Shown here one piece after another: positions 28,328-37,534 of a stretch of DNA of 64,000 nucleotides. The notes beneath the pieces were generated by a model. The model saw nothing but the letters and a program-made list of their open reading frames with translations. It was not told the DNA's origin and did not search any database. Numbering within the stretch: the stretch's first letter is position 1; every line of letters begins with the position of its first letter. Both the position numbers and the translations under genes were made by a program. The stretch covers positions 6,725,001-6,789,000 of the forward strand of contig NZ_CP108054.1 in assembly GCF_036173125.1 (NCBI RefSeq), given 5' to 3'. The DNA is from Streptomyces sp. NBC_00286. Lineage in GTDB: Bacteria > Actinomycetota > Actinomycetes > Streptomycetales > Streptomycetaceae.

Positions 28328-29482
28328 TCAGCCCCGGCGAATCGTGATCGTCGTCCATGCCCCCACATGCACCCGGTCGCCGTCCTGCAGCGGTACGGGG
28401 ACGAAGGGCTGGATGGGCTCCTCGCCGTTGTTGACGGTGGTGCCGTTCGTGGAGTTCTGGTCGACGACCGCCCAGCTGCCGTCCGGCTGCTGGACCAGGA
28501 CCGCGTGCTGGTGCGAGACACCCGGGTCCTCCGGCGGCACCGACAGGTCGATGTCCGGGGACTCGCCCGTGGAGTGGCGACGGCGGCCGATCGTGATCTG
28601 GTTGCCGATGAGCGGGCGCTGCTGCTCGGGGGAGTACGCGGGCAGGTTGAGCCCGGCGGCTTCCGGTCCTGAGCGCTGCATCATCGCCATGAAGTACTCG
28701 CGGTCGGGCCCGATCGTGATGTTCCAGGCCATCGGCTGCTGCTGGTAGCCGGGCGGGGCCTGCGTCTGGCCGGGCTGCGGGTAGCCGTAGCCGCCCTGAC
28801 CCTGGCCGTTGGGGTCGCCGCCGGGCGGAGGGAGAACCCAGTCGTCCCCGTTCCCGTAAGGCTGCTGCCCGCCCGGACCCTGCGGATGACCGGTCTGCTG
28901 CGGATAACCGGGCGGAGCCTGCTGCTGGTACGCCTGCGCGGCACCGGGGCCGCCCTGACCCTGACCACCGTAGTTCCCCTGACCACCGAAGTCCCCCTGA
29001 CCACCGGGGTACCCGCCCTGCCCCGAGGGGTCGCCGCCGTACGGCGAGAGCGGCTCGGCGGGACGGTTCATCTGCGAGGGCCGCGAGCTCTGGTAGTCGT
29101 ACGGATCATGGCCGCCGTCGTGCTGTCCGGGCTGCTGCTGGAACCGCAGCGCCGGGTTAGGACCGCCGGGCGGCGCGGCCGGGGTGTACGAGGTCGCCGT
29201 GTTCGTCAGGAAGTTCCACCGGCACTCCTCGCAGAACGGGGCCCCGCCCTCGCGCGGGGTGCGGCACTGCGGGCAGAGTTCCTGCGAGGGCGAGTCCGGT
29301 ACGGCGGACAGATGCGGGCGTCCGCCCTGACCGTGCTGTTGCTGCGAACCGGGCTGCGGGTAGCCGTAGCCCGCGGCCGGGGGTGGCGGCGGAGGAGGGG
29401 GCACGGCACCGGCCATGCGGTGACCGCAGACCTCGCACCAGTCGTCGGAACCCGACTGGTGTCCGTTCGGGCAGGTCGGCAT
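28328..29482 (-). CDS. Zinc-ribbon and FHA-domain protein
   Basis: 384 residues, last gene of the PknG cluster. An N-terminal zinc ribbon (CPNGHQSGSDDWCEVCGHRM) and a second pair of cysteines (LCPQCRTP, FCEECRW) are followed by about 150 residues rich in Gly, Pro, Gln and Tyr, and then a C-terminal FHA domain (IGRRRHSTGESPDIDLS, GVSHQHAVLV, DQNSTNGTTVNN). The FHA phosphothreonine-binding residues R, S, H and N are present, so it can probably read threonines phosphorylated by the neighbouring PknG. It lacks the ETTS-type N-terminal site of mycobacterial GarA, so it is not a simple GarA counterpart. Confidence 0.88.
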   Translation of the reverse strand: MPTCPNGHQSGSDDWCEVCGHRMAGAVPPPPPPPPAAGYGYPQPGSQQQHGQGGRPHLSAVPDSPSQELCPQCRTPREGGAPFCEECRWNFLTNTATSYTPAAPPGGPNPALRFQQQPGQHDGGHDPYDYQSSRPSQMNRPAEPLSPYGGDPSGQGGYPGGQGDFGGQGNYGGQGQGGPGAAQAYQQQAPPGYPQQTGHPQGPGGQQPYGNGDDWVLPPPGGDPNGQGQGGYGYPQPGQTQAPPGYQQQPMAWNITIGPDREYFMAMMQRSGPEAAGLNLPAYSPEQQRPLIGNQITIGRRRHSTGESPDIDLSVPPEDPGVSHQHAVLVQQPDGSWAVVDQNSTNGTTVNNGEEPIQPFVPVPLQDGDRVHVGAWTTITIRRG

Positions 29483-29591
29483 GTCGGCGCTTCCCCCTTT
29501 CTTCTTCCGGCCCCGGGGGACCGAAGTTCTCCGTCCCCCTCGGTACAGGGTCCGGCTTCGTCGCTCCAGCCCCGGAGAGGGGCCGGACCAG

Positions 29592-30938
29592 CTATTTCTT
29601 TACACGAACAGTCTTGGTCGACCGCGTTTCGAGTGTCATCTCGTCGGCCTCCTCGACCTTCGCCTTCAGTCGCACAGTACCTGCCGGGGCATCGACCACG
29701 TCCACTACCTTCGCAAGCAGTTTCGCCGTATCGGCGTTTCCGGAGATGCTGGCGAGCTGAACGGCGCGGCCCAGCTTGGCCGTTGCGCCATCGATATCTC
29801 CCGATTTGCGGGCATCCAGTCCCTGCTGGATGGCTTCAGCCAGTTCGGCCTGGCCCGTGTAGTGCGCGACCTGCGGATTGATCGACGTGGACGCCGCCAT
29901 GTCGTCGGTCCACACGGCCCGTACGAGACCCTGGGCGCCCAAGGTCTGCGCGGGGCCCTCCGCTTGCGGGATCACCAGGGAGATCCGGGCCGCGAGCATC
30001 TCCTGGCCGATGCCCGCCTCGGGCACCTCGACGCACACGTGGTAGTCGCGGGACTCGTCTCCCCAGGAGCCGGTCGGGTAGTCCCCGGCGCGCGGGCCCG
30101 CCTCCGTGCGGCGGTCGGTCAACTCCTCGACCGTGGGCGCCACTTGCTTGACGAACTTGATGGCTGTGCCCACCGGCGTCCACAGCCTGAGCGCGACGTC
30201 CGCGACCTCCTTGCCCATCGCCGTCTCCATCATCTGCGTGAAGTCGGCGGACAAACCCGCCGGATCGGCGACGATGTCGGCGGTGCCGAGCAGCGCGGAG
30301 GCGATCCCGGTGACCTCCTTGACCTCCCAGTCGGTGCCGACGCCCCGCGCGTCACAGGTGAAGCGCCCCGCGCAGGCGTCAAGCGCGGCCTTGAGGTCCT
30401 CCGCCGACTCGTGTTCGTTCCGTCCGTCGGTGAGCACGATGCCGTGCCGGATCGCGACGTCCGCCGAGGCCAGCAGCCGGTCCGCGAGCCGCAGCCAGGT
30501 ACCGATCGCGGTGCCGCCGCCCGCGCTCAGCTTGCGCAGCGCCTGCTTGGCCTGCTCGCGGGTCCCCGCGTCGGCGACCGCGAGCTGCCCGCCGCCGGGG
30601 TAGACCTCCTTGGCCACATGCGTGCCGCCGATCACCGCGAAGTGCACACCGTCGCGTACGGCGTCGATGGCCGCGGCCGTCGCGTCCCGGGCGCCGCGCA
30701 TCTTGGTCGGCGGGTAGTCCATCGAACCCGAGCAGTCGACCATGATCGCCACGGCCGCGTCCGGGCCCTGGCCCGGTGTGTACAGGTGCGGCGCGGCGAC
30801 CGCACTCCCGACGGTGCCGCCGCCCGTCGAGGTCACCGTCACGATCGCGTTGACCTCGCGCCCGCCTTCCGGCAGGTACTCGTTCTGGTACACCTCCACC
30901 GAGAACTGCGGCACGTTCGACTTCGAGAAATTGGCCAT
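29592..30938 (-). CDS. VWA-domain protein with intact MIDAS
   Basis: 448 residues. The von Willebrand A domain occupies about 40-240: DCSGS (the DxSxS metal site), GGTAIGTWL with the MIDAS threonine, and VLTDGRNEHES with the aspartate. A beta-rich C-terminal half follows, and a final VDAPAGTVRLKAKVEEADEM segment. No membrane span or signal is seen, so it is cytoplasmic. It sits between PP2C and FHA genes; together with PknG these form a kinase, phosphatase and VWA set like the TerY-P triad. AGGAAGG precedes the ATG. VWA proteins of this kind assemble metal-dependent complexes; the partner is inferred from context. Confidence 0.88.
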   Translation of the reverse strand: MANFSKSNVPQFSVEVYQNEYLPEGGREVNAIVTVTSTGGGTVGSAVAAPHLYTPGQGPDAAVAIMVDCSGSMDYPPTKMRGARDATAAAIDAVRDGVHFAVIGGTHVAKEVYPGGGQLAVADAGTREQAKQALRKLSAGGGTAIGTWLRLADRLLASADVAIRHGIVLTDGRNEHESAEDLKAALDACAGRFTCDARGVGTDWEVKEVTGIASALLGTADIVADPAGLSADFTQMMETAMGKEVADVALRLWTPVGTAIKFVKQVAPTVEELTDRRTEAGPRAGDYPTGSWGDESRDYHVCVEVPEAGIGQEMLAARISLVIPQAEGPAQTLGAQGLVRAVWTDDMAASTSINPQVAHYTGQAELAEAIQQGLDARKSGDIDGATAKLGRAVQLASISGNADTAKLLAKVVDVVDAPAGTVRLKAKVEEADEMTLETRSTKTVRVKK

Positions 30939-30991
30939 GCCTTCCTAGCTCCCCCTAAGCAACCCCACGCACCGTGGGTGATGTCGGTGAG

Positions 30992-31013
30992 CGGACCGGT
31001 CCCCTCCGGTCCG
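30992..31013 (-). terminator. Hairpin between PP2C and VWA genes
   Basis: CGGACCGG pairs perfectly with CCGGTCCG around a TCCCCT loop; a second smaller hairpin, CCCACG/CGTGGG, lies about 30 bases further on. They sit in the 94-base gap after the phosphatase gene and could reduce read-through, setting lower expression of the VWA and FHA genes. Confidence 0.55.
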
Positions 31014-31032
31014 CGGCCGTATCCGCCCGGCC

Positions 31033-32346
31033 TCAGGCCGATCCTGCCCCCATCGGAGGGGCCGGGAACGGCAGGACGGCCACTGTTACGTTGTCGTGGC
31101 CCCCGCCGTCCAAGGCGTGGCCGACCAGAACCCGGGCGCTGTGCAGCGGGCGGAGCGCGGCGTCGGGCGGGATGACCTGCGCCATCTCCTCGGCCGCCTC
31201 CGCGTAGTTCCACAGCCCGTCTGTGCACACCACCACTACACCCGGCCGGTCCGGCTTGAAGGAAGCGGTGTGCGGCTCCAGTTCGTACGCATCCGCGCCG
31301 AGCCAGCCGGTGATCGCGTGGGCGCGCTCGTCCGCGTACGCCTCCGCCTCGTTCATCAGGCCCGCGGCGACCATCTGCGCGGCCCAGGAGTCGTCCTCGG
31401 TGAGCCGGGCCGCGGGGGCGGTGCGATCCACTGGGATCCAGTAGGCGCGGCTGTCGCCGACCCAGCCGACGATCAGCAGGGTGGGGGTGACCACGGCGCC
31501 CACGAGGGTGCAGGCGGGCGCGTTCTGATGCGGGGCGTGCTCGGAAGGGGCGGCTCCCGCAAGGGAGTTGACCGCCCGTGAGGCGGCGACGATCGCGTCG
31601 TGCATCGCCTGCTGGGGGTGCGTGCCCCGGGGCAGGGCCTCCAGCAGCGACTCGTTGGCGGCGCGGGACGCGGCGAGGGAGGCCTCGTCCGGGCGGGTCG
31701 CCGAGGAGACCCCGTCGCAGACGATCGCGACGACCGCGGAGGAGCCGTCGGGCAGTGCGGTCGAGGAGATCGCGAACGCGTCCTCGTTGCGGTGATGACG
31801 CAGCCCTCGGTCGCTGACCGCGGATACGGCGTCCAACTCTTGTTCCATGTGGTCCCGTTCACGCGGCTGTGCGTGGCCGCAGTTCTCGCAGTAGCCGTCC
31901 CGGTCGACCTGGCCCGCACGGCAGGCCACGCACACCTTGGTGCCCGCGGACGGGGTCGCCACGAAGTCGGCGGTACGCGGGTCTGGTGCCTGCAAGGCGT
32001 ACTCGTCGGGCTCCGGGGGCCCGTCGAACCGTACGCCCGACGCGTGGGCCGGGAGTTCGTGGCCCGCCGAATCGGTGCCCTGGATCTCCGACGGCACATG
32101 GAGCGGGGCGGGCCGGTGGGAGCTGTCCACCTCAGGAGCGACCGGCCAGTCCACCGGCGGAGCCGGAGGGTACGGGGGGTGCGGGGGGTGCGGCGCCGAG
32201 CCGTTCATGGTCATCGTGGGATTGTCGTCCGGCGGTGCGGGCACGGCCGACAGGTCGTACCCGCAGGCACCGCAGAAGCGGTCGCCCGACTCCAGCGGCT
32301 CCTCGCAGCTGGGGCACTTCGACAACGCCGGGGGCATCTGCGACAT
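31033..32346 (-). CDS. PP2C-type Ser/Thr phosphatase with zinc ribbons
   Basis: 437 residues. N-terminal zinc ribbon CPSCEEPLESGDRFCGACG, a proline-rich linker, a second ribbon CVACRAGQ...YCENCG, then the PP2C domain from about 170. Metal-binding motifs are complete: RHHRNEDAF, CDGVSSA, VGDSRAYW, CTDGLWNYA and DNVTVAVL. It should dephosphorylate proteins modified by the adjacent PknG, three bases upstream. The start lacks a strong ribosome site, so it probably depends on coupling to PknG. The shared N-terminal ribbons of kinase, phosphatase and FHA protein suggest a common docking or metal/redox-sensing element. Confidence 0.92.
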   Translation of the reverse strand: MSQMPPALSKCPSCEEPLESGDRFCGACGYDLSAVPAPPDDNPTMTMNGSAPHPPHPPYPPAPPVDWPVAPEVDSSHRPAPLHVPSEIQGTDSAGHELPAHASGVRFDGPPEPDEYALQAPDPRTADFVATPSAGTKVCVACRAGQVDRDGYCENCGHAQPRERDHMEQELDAVSAVSDRGLRHHRNEDAFAISSTALPDGSSAVVAIVCDGVSSATRPDEASLAASRAANESLLEALPRGTHPQQAMHDAIVAASRAVNSLAGAAPSEHAPHQNAPACTLVGAVVTPTLLIVGWVGDSRAYWIPVDRTAPAARLTEDDSWAAQMVAAGLMNEAEAYADERAHAITGWLGADAYELEPHTASFKPDRPGVVVVCTDGLWNYAEAAEEMAQVIPPDAALRPLHSARVLVGHALDGGGHDNVTVAVLPFPAPPMGAGSA

Positions 32347-32349
32347 GAA

Positions 32350-35046
32350 TTACACCCACGTCCGGGGGCGGTAGCGGTTGGCGCGCTCCACCAGATCGAT
32401 CCTCTCCTCGCCACCTTGGGCGAGCCGGGCCAGTGTCCGGTACGAGCGCTCCAGACCGAAACGGAGGCCTCGCTCGTCCAGGTCACTGCCGAGCAGTACG
32501 GTCCGCGCTCCCGTACTCGGTGGCGAGGAACCCTGGCTACCGGAGAGTACCCAGTCCAGGGCGCAGCCGAGGACCTCTGTGGACAACTGCTCGCGGCGGA
32601 CCGCGTCCAGTCCGTACCCGCGCAGCGCCTCGATCTGCCCGGCGGCCGCGGTCAGGTCGTCCAGGAACGGTGCGCTGGGCCCCTCGTTGATCCGGTGCCG
32701 AAGCCGCGCCCGTACGGCGGCGACACGGGCCGCCGTGTAGTGGATGTTCGCCTCCGGCACCGACTCCAGGGTCCGTACGGCCCCCTGCCGGTCTCCGGCC
32801 GCCAGTTGTACGCGGGCCAGTCCGAACGCCGCGCTCACATAGCTCGGGTCGGTCGTCCACACCAGGCGGTAGTACTCCGCGGCGTTGTCCAGCTGCCCGA
32901 GGACCTCCGCGCACAGGCCGAGGGCCAGCTTGGGGGCGGGCTCGCCGGGGAACGCGTCGTAGATGGCGTCGAAGGACAGCGCCGCCACCTCGTGGTCGCC
33001 GCTCGCGAGCGCGGCGATGCCGCGGTACCAGACCACCCGCCAGTCGTCGGGGTGGTCCGCCTCAAGAGCCGCGAGTGTCCCTGTGGCGCTGGCGAGTTCG
33101 CGCATCTCGAGCCGGGCCCGCAACTCGCGCAGCCGCAGCTCCAGGGAGCCGGTGGGCGCCGCGTGCAGAGCGGAGATCAGCTCCGCGGGCGCGGACGCCA
33201 TGAGGCCGGCGAGGAAACCGGCGTTCGGGTCGCCGGGGTCGACCCGGGGGACCGGCAGGGCGAGCGCGGCGACGGCCGCGTCGACCGGCTTGACGAGGGC
33301 GGTCGGTTTCGGCGCGAGTGCGCTGGCCGCGCTTTGGGCGGGGGAGGCATTGGCGGCTCCGCCGCCCGCCTGCACGGCGCCTCCGGCGCCAAGAGCGTTA
33401 GCGGCTCCGCCGCCAGACAGCGCGGCACCTCCGGTGCCTGAAGAAAACGCCGCACCGCTATTGCCCGCGGCCAGCGCCGGGCTCCCGTTGGCCCCGACCA
33501 GCGCCCGGCGCCGCCGTCCCACCGGCACCGCCCGCGCCCCCAGCCGCGACACATCCCCCTCCAGCTCCTCGAACAACTCCGTGTCCGTGACTTTCAGTTC
33601 GGGACCGAAGAGGGTGGAGAGGAAGGGGCGGGGGCGGCCCGTCTGGAGCGCCACGACCTCGCGCAGTACGCCCGTCAGCTGTTCCGCCATCTCCTCGGCG
33701 GAGGCGAACCGGCGGGCCGGGTCGGGGTCTGTGGCGCGGACCAGCAGCCGGTAGAACGACTCGTACTGGCGGAAGACCTCGATGTTGTCGGGGTCGGGCA
33801 GGGAGTCCACGAACACGTTCGTGTAGCCCTGGAAGTCGAAGGTCAGCACCGCGAGCGTACGGGCCACCGTGTACAGGTCGGAGGCGACCGAGGGGCCGAG
33901 CTCGGCGACCTCCGGCGCCTGGTAGCCGACCGTGCCGTAGATGGCCGACTCGTCGTCGTCCATCCTGCGCACCGCGCCCATGTCGATCAGCTTGAGCTGG
34001 TCCTCGGTCTGGATCGCGTTGTCGACCTTGAAGTCGCAGTACAACAGGTTGCGGCTGTGCAGATGCCCGAGTGCCTCGAGTGCCTCGATGCCGTACGCGC
34101 AGGCCTGCTCGACCGGCAGCGGGTCACGCTTCCCGGCGGGCGTACGACGCTCGTTGGCGATCTCCTTGAGGGACTTGCCGCCGACGTACTCCATGACGAT
34201 GTAGCCGTCGAGGGAGCCCGTGCGCTGGTCGAGATGCTCGACGAAGTTGTAGATCCGCACGATGTTGGAGTGCTCGATCTCGGCGAGGAACCGGCGCTCG
34301 GATATGGCGGCGGCCATCGCGTCCTGGTCGCCCGTGTCGAGCAGGCCCTTGAGCACCACCCAGCGGTCGGACACCGCGCGGTCCACTGCGAGATAGATCC
34401 AGCCGAGCCCGCCGTGCGCGAGGCAGCCGACCACCTCGTACTGGCCGTGCACCACATCGCCCGCGCGCAGCTTCGGCATGAACGAGTACGGGTGCCCGCA
34501 CTTGGTGCAGAAACCCTCCGTACGCCCCGGCCTCTCGCCCCGCGAACGCCCCACCGGCGCCCCGCAGTCGGAGCGCGAGCAGAACCGCTTCCGCTCGGGG
34601 ACCTCGGGGTTCTCCTGGACCATCTCGCGCGGATCGGGGCGCGGCACGTCCGGAACCTGGACGAGGCCGACGCCCAGCCGGCCGCGGCCGGAGGACCCGG
34701 TCGTCTTGCCGGAGCTGCGCACCGACACCGAACGGCTCGACGTCCGCCCCGACAGAGAGCGCGACAGCCGCCCCGACACCGAACGCCGGGACTGCGAGGA
34801 GCGTGCCGAGCGCGACGAGGACCGGGAACTGGAGCGCGAGCTCGCACTGCCGCGGCCGGAACCGCGGGAGTTCTTGCCGCCCGCCGTGATCCCGGTCGGC
34901 GGCGAGCCGACCATGCCGCTCGAGGAGACGACCGGCGCCAGACCGCAGGTGTCGCAGTACAACTCGCCGCCGCCCACGTCCTCGTAGGCCCCCGAGCAAC
35001 CGGGGCGCTGGCACTCTTTACGCTCGCTCACGTTCTGCTCACTCAC
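32350..35046 (-). CDS. pknG: PknG-type Ser/Thr protein kinase with redox-type ribbon and TPR tail
   Basis: 898 residues. A first zinc ribbon (CQRPGCSGAY, YCDTCG), a Ser/Arg-rich linker, a rubredoxin-like CSRSDCG...FCTKCG module as in mycobacterial PknG, the kinase, an Ala/Gly-rich linker with repeated GGAA motifs, and C-terminal TPR helices. Kinase features: loop AHGGLGWIYLA, lysine in VVLKGLL, catalytic YCDFKVDN in place of HRD, and DMG for DFG, all typical of PknG. The TPR region LGLCAEVLGQLDNAAEYYRL also matches. PknG is a soluble kinase that controls 2-oxoglutarate metabolism through FHA proteins in mycobacteria. Its sensors GlnH and GlnX are encoded just upstream. GTG start, AAAGGTGA upstream. 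Confidence 0.93.
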   Translation of the reverse strand: MSEQNVSERKECQRPGCSGAYEDVGGGELYCDTCGLAPVVSSSGMVGSPPTGITAGGKNSRGSGRGSASSRSSSRSSSRSARSSQSRRSVSGRLSRSLSGRTSSRSVSVRSSGKTTGSSGRGRLGVGLVQVPDVPRPDPREMVQENPEVPERKRFCSRSDCGAPVGRSRGERPGRTEGFCTKCGHPYSFMPKLRAGDVVHGQYEVVGCLAHGGLGWIYLAVDRAVSDRWVVLKGLLDTGDQDAMAAAISERRFLAEIEHSNIVRIYNFVEHLDQRTGSLDGYIVMEYVGGKSLKEIANERRTPAGKRDPLPVEQACAYGIEALEALGHLHSRNLLYCDFKVDNAIQTEDQLKLIDMGAVRRMDDDESAIYGTVGYQAPEVAELGPSVASDLYTVARTLAVLTFDFQGYTNVFVDSLPDPDNIEVFRQYESFYRLLVRATDPDPARRFASAEEMAEQLTGVLREVVALQTGRPRPFLSTLFGPELKVTDTELFEELEGDVSRLGARAVPVGRRRRALVGANGSPALAAGNSGAAFSSGTGGAALSGGGAANALGAGGAVQAGGGAANASPAQSAASALAPKPTALVKPVDAAVAALALPVPRVDPGDPNAGFLAGLMASAPAELISALHAAPTGSLELRLRELRARLEMRELASATGTLAALEADHPDDWRVVWYRGIAALASGDHEVAALSFDAIYDAFPGEPAPKLALGLCAEVLGQLDNAAEYYRLVWTTDPSYVSAAFGLARVQLAAGDRQGAVRTLESVPEANIHYTAARVAAVRARLRHRINEGPSAPFLDDLTAAAGQIEALRGYGLDAVRREQLSTEVLGCALDWVLSGSQGSSPPSTGARTVLLGSDLDERGLRFGLERSYRTLARLAQGGEERIDLVERANRYRPRTWV

Positions 35047-35065
35047 GCTGCATCACCTTTATCGC

Positions 35066-36400
35066 TCACGCGATGGGCCCCCTCCGGTCCTGTGGTCCTC
35101 CGTTGCCGGCCTGGCCGGGGACCTTGGGCACCAGCAAGTCGGCGGCCGCGTGCTGGTAGCGCAACACCGCCTGTTCCGCCACACGCAGATCGCAGGGCGC
35201 GCTCCACAGCATGCGGCGCGCCGCGTCGTAACGCTCCACGAGCAGCGGGTCCTCTGCGAGGCCGTGCCGGGCGACCTTCGCCTTGTACGCGTCGAGCCGG
35301 CCGCGCAGCTCCGCACGGACCGCGAGCGGCGCGGTGACCGCCGTCAACGACTCGCGGGCCCTGAGGAGTTCGTCCTCGGCCTTCTGCTCCAAGGACTCCA
35401 GCAGCGGCGAGAGGCGGTGCCACTGCGCGTGTCTGCGGTATTCGGCGGCCGTCGCCAGCTGCTCCTGCAGCGCGGTCGGCGGGCCGCTGACCGCGGGCAC
35501 CTCCGACGCGGCGATCTTCGCCAGCACCTCACCGCGCGCGGAGCGCGCCTCGGCCAGGGTGCGGTCCGCGCGCGAGAGCACGTCCCGCAGCTTCACGAGC
35601 CGCGCCTCCGCGTCCTGCCGCACGCTCAGCACCGCGTCGATCTCGCGGCGCACCTCCTCCAGCGCACGCGCCTCCCGGTCGTAGCGGGTGGTGTCGGGCC
35701 GCCCGCCGCCCGGCGCCGAACTGCCCTGCGCGGGCAGCCAGAACGCCAGCGGATCGGACACCACCTGCTCCCGCAGCGACGTCAGCGTGCGCGTGATCCG
35801 CTCCAGGTCGTCGCCCGCCGGGTGCTCCCCGGGGCGCACGCCCACGGAGTGCGCGAGCTGGCGGGTGCGCTGCAGCTCCGCGGCCAGCAGGTCGATGCGG
35901 GCGGGCAGCGCCGACCAGACGGCGTCGGCCGCCACGACCATGTCGAGTGACTTCGCGTACAACTCGTTCATACGCTCCACGAGTTCGACCAGGGTGAAGC
36001 GCTCGCTGAGCTTTCCCGTGCCGGCCATGGTGGGCGCGGAGGCGGTGGCGGCGGCGCTGCCCGCCACCGTGACGCACTCGCCGCGCAGCAGCTCCGTCAG
36101 CTCCACCAGGTCGTCGCGGTTCGGCCAGCGTCGGCGGGAGCGCACGTCACGGGCGGACCTCAACGCGTCCGCGTACGCGTCGAAGTACGTCCACAGGAGC
36201 GAGATCGACGCCTCGGTGGCCGTCCAGCGCTCCCGGGTCGTGCCCGTGAGCTCGGCGCCTTCGAGGAGTCTGCGGCCCGCGTGGTCCTGCAGGGCGAGGA
36301 GCGAGGTCTCGATGGCCTCGTGCTCCGCGCCGAGCCGCGCCAGCGCACGGTCCACCTCGTCCCGGTCCATTACCGGCCCGGAGGGTCCCGCGACGCCCAT
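35066..36400 (-). CDS. Coiled-coil protein of the PknG cluster
   Basis: 444 residues, almost wholly alpha-helical and charged, with no recognised enzyme motif. Helical stretches include the N-terminus (RDEVDRALARLGAEHEAIET) and a long coiled coil near EVRREIDAVLSVRQDAEARL. It has no signal peptide or membrane span. It lies between the GlnH-like and PknG genes, 19 bases from PknG, so it is probably a scaffold or adaptor linking the membrane sensor to the kinase. AGAGGTGA precedes the ATG. The function is inference from position only. Confidence 0.7.
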   Translation of the reverse strand: MGVAGPSGPVMDRDEVDRALARLGAEHEAIETSLLALQDHAGRRLLEGAELTGTTRERWTATEASISLLWTYFDAYADALRSARDVRSRRRWPNRDDLVELTELLRGECVTVAGSAAATASAPTMAGTGKLSERFTLVELVERMNELYAKSLDMVVAADAVWSALPARIDLLAAELQRTRQLAHSVGVRPGEHPAGDDLERITRTLTSLREQVVSDPLAFWLPAQGSSAPGGGRPDTTRYDREARALEEVRREIDAVLSVRQDAEARLVKLRDVLSRADRTLAEARSARGEVLAKIAASEVPAVSGPPTALQEQLATAAEYRRHAQWHRLSPLLESLEQKAEDELLRARESLTAVTAPLAVRAELRGRLDAYKAKVARHGLAEDPLLVERYDAARRMLWSAPCDLRVAEQAVLRYQHAAADLLVPKVPGQAGNGGPQDRRGPIA

Positions 36401-36512
36401 CGATCACCTCTCGCTCTCAGTCGTTCCCTGTGCGCGTTCCCCCCGCGCCCGGGCAACTCTCCAGTGGTATCAGGTTGGTGCTATCAGGTTGGCCGCCGGA
36501 ACCCGGCTCCGG

Positions 36513-37526
36513 CTACTGGTACTTGACGGGCGGTGGTACCGCCGCCTTCTGGATGGTCGGCTTGAGCCACTTGTCGTACGACTGCTGCCAGCCGTTCTTG
36601 CGGTAGTCCACCAGTACTTGGTTGACCCGGCGCACCAGGTCGTCGGCGTCCTTCTTCATCGCCACCCCGTAGTACTCGGTCGTGAACGGTTCCCCCTTGA
36701 GCTCGACCGTCGGGTCCTGCGCGGCCTGGCTCGCGGCGAGCGCGCCGTCGGTCACCACGGCGTCGACCTCACCGAGCTGAAGCCTCACCAGACAGTCGAG
36801 CTGGTTGGGCACGGTGGTCTTGATGTCGGCGGAGGCGACCAGCTTGCCGGACTCCTGGTCCGCGGTCAGGGTCTCCCAGGCGGTGGACGTCGCCGCCGTG
36901 CAGATCTTCTTGTTCGCCAGCGAGTCGTCGTACCCCTTGATGTCCGAGGTCTTCGGGGCCAGGACCTGCTGTCCGGTCTCGAAGTAGGGCGAGGAGAAGG
37001 CCACTTCCTTCAGCCGGGTGCAGCTGATCGTCATCGTGCGCACGACCATGTCGACGCGGTCTCCCTGGATGGCCGGGATCCGTTCATTGGTGGGGATGGC
37101 CTGGAAGCGGATCTTTTCCGGATCGCCGAGGATCTCGCCCGCTATCGCGTGCGCGAGATCGATGTCGAAGCCCTCCAGCTCACTGGTCTCCGAGTCGCTG
37201 TTCGGATCGCGGTAGCCCCAGCGGTAGCTGTTCTGGTCGACGCCGACCCGAAGGAAGCCGCGTTTCCGGATCTCCTGGATCGTCGCGCCGTCCTCGCCGG
37301 ACGGCGCCAGGCTCTGGTCCTGTGGGTTCGTGCAGTCGTCGTCGGCCTTGGTCTGCGTGCCCTCGGCCACGCCCTGGCCGCCGGTGCCCGTACTGCCGTC
37401 CCCGCGGGACTGCGACAGCGGCAGCACCAGCGCGAAAACCGCTGTCAGGGCCAGGACGACCGCCATCGCGCCGACGCCGCCCCAGCCCTTCAGAGCGGCC
37501 CGCACACGTCGTGCCCTCATCGTCAT
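36513..37526 (-). CDS. glnH: GlnH-like amino-acid-binding protein, membrane anchored
   Basis: 337 residues. An uncleaved-looking N-terminal span (AMAVVLALTAVFALVLPL) with no lipobox cysteine is followed by a periplasmic-binding-protein fold: GFLRVGVDQNSYRWGYRDP, EGFDIDLAHAIAGEI, PAIQGDRVDMVVRTMTIS, VVTDGALAASQA. This is the glutamine/glutamate-binding pattern. There are no ABC permease genes nearby; instead it pairs with GlnX as in mycobacteria, where GlnH senses aspartate/glutamate for PknG. ATG chosen for its GAGAGGGGG ribosome site; a GTG four codons earlier overlaps the glnX stop. Two copies of TATCAGGTTGG lie 3' of it, before the next gene. Confidence 0.85.
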   Translation of the reverse strand: MTMRARRVRAALKGWGGVGAMAVVLALTAVFALVLPLSQSRGDGSTGTGGQGVAEGTQTKADDDCTNPQDQSLAPSGEDGATIQEIRKRGFLRVGVDQNSYRWGYRDPNSDSETSELEGFDIDLAHAIAGEILGDPEKIRFQAIPTNERIPAIQGDRVDMVVRTMTISCTRLKEVAFSSPYFETGQQVLAPKTSDIKGYDDSLANKKICTAATSTAWETLTADQESGKLVASADIKTTVPNQLDCLVRLQLGEVDAVVTDGALAASQAAQDPTVELKGEPFTTEYYGVAMKKDADDLVRRVNQVLVDYRKNGWQQSYDKWLKPTIQKAAVPPPVKYQ

Positions 37527-37534
37527 GCCCCCTC

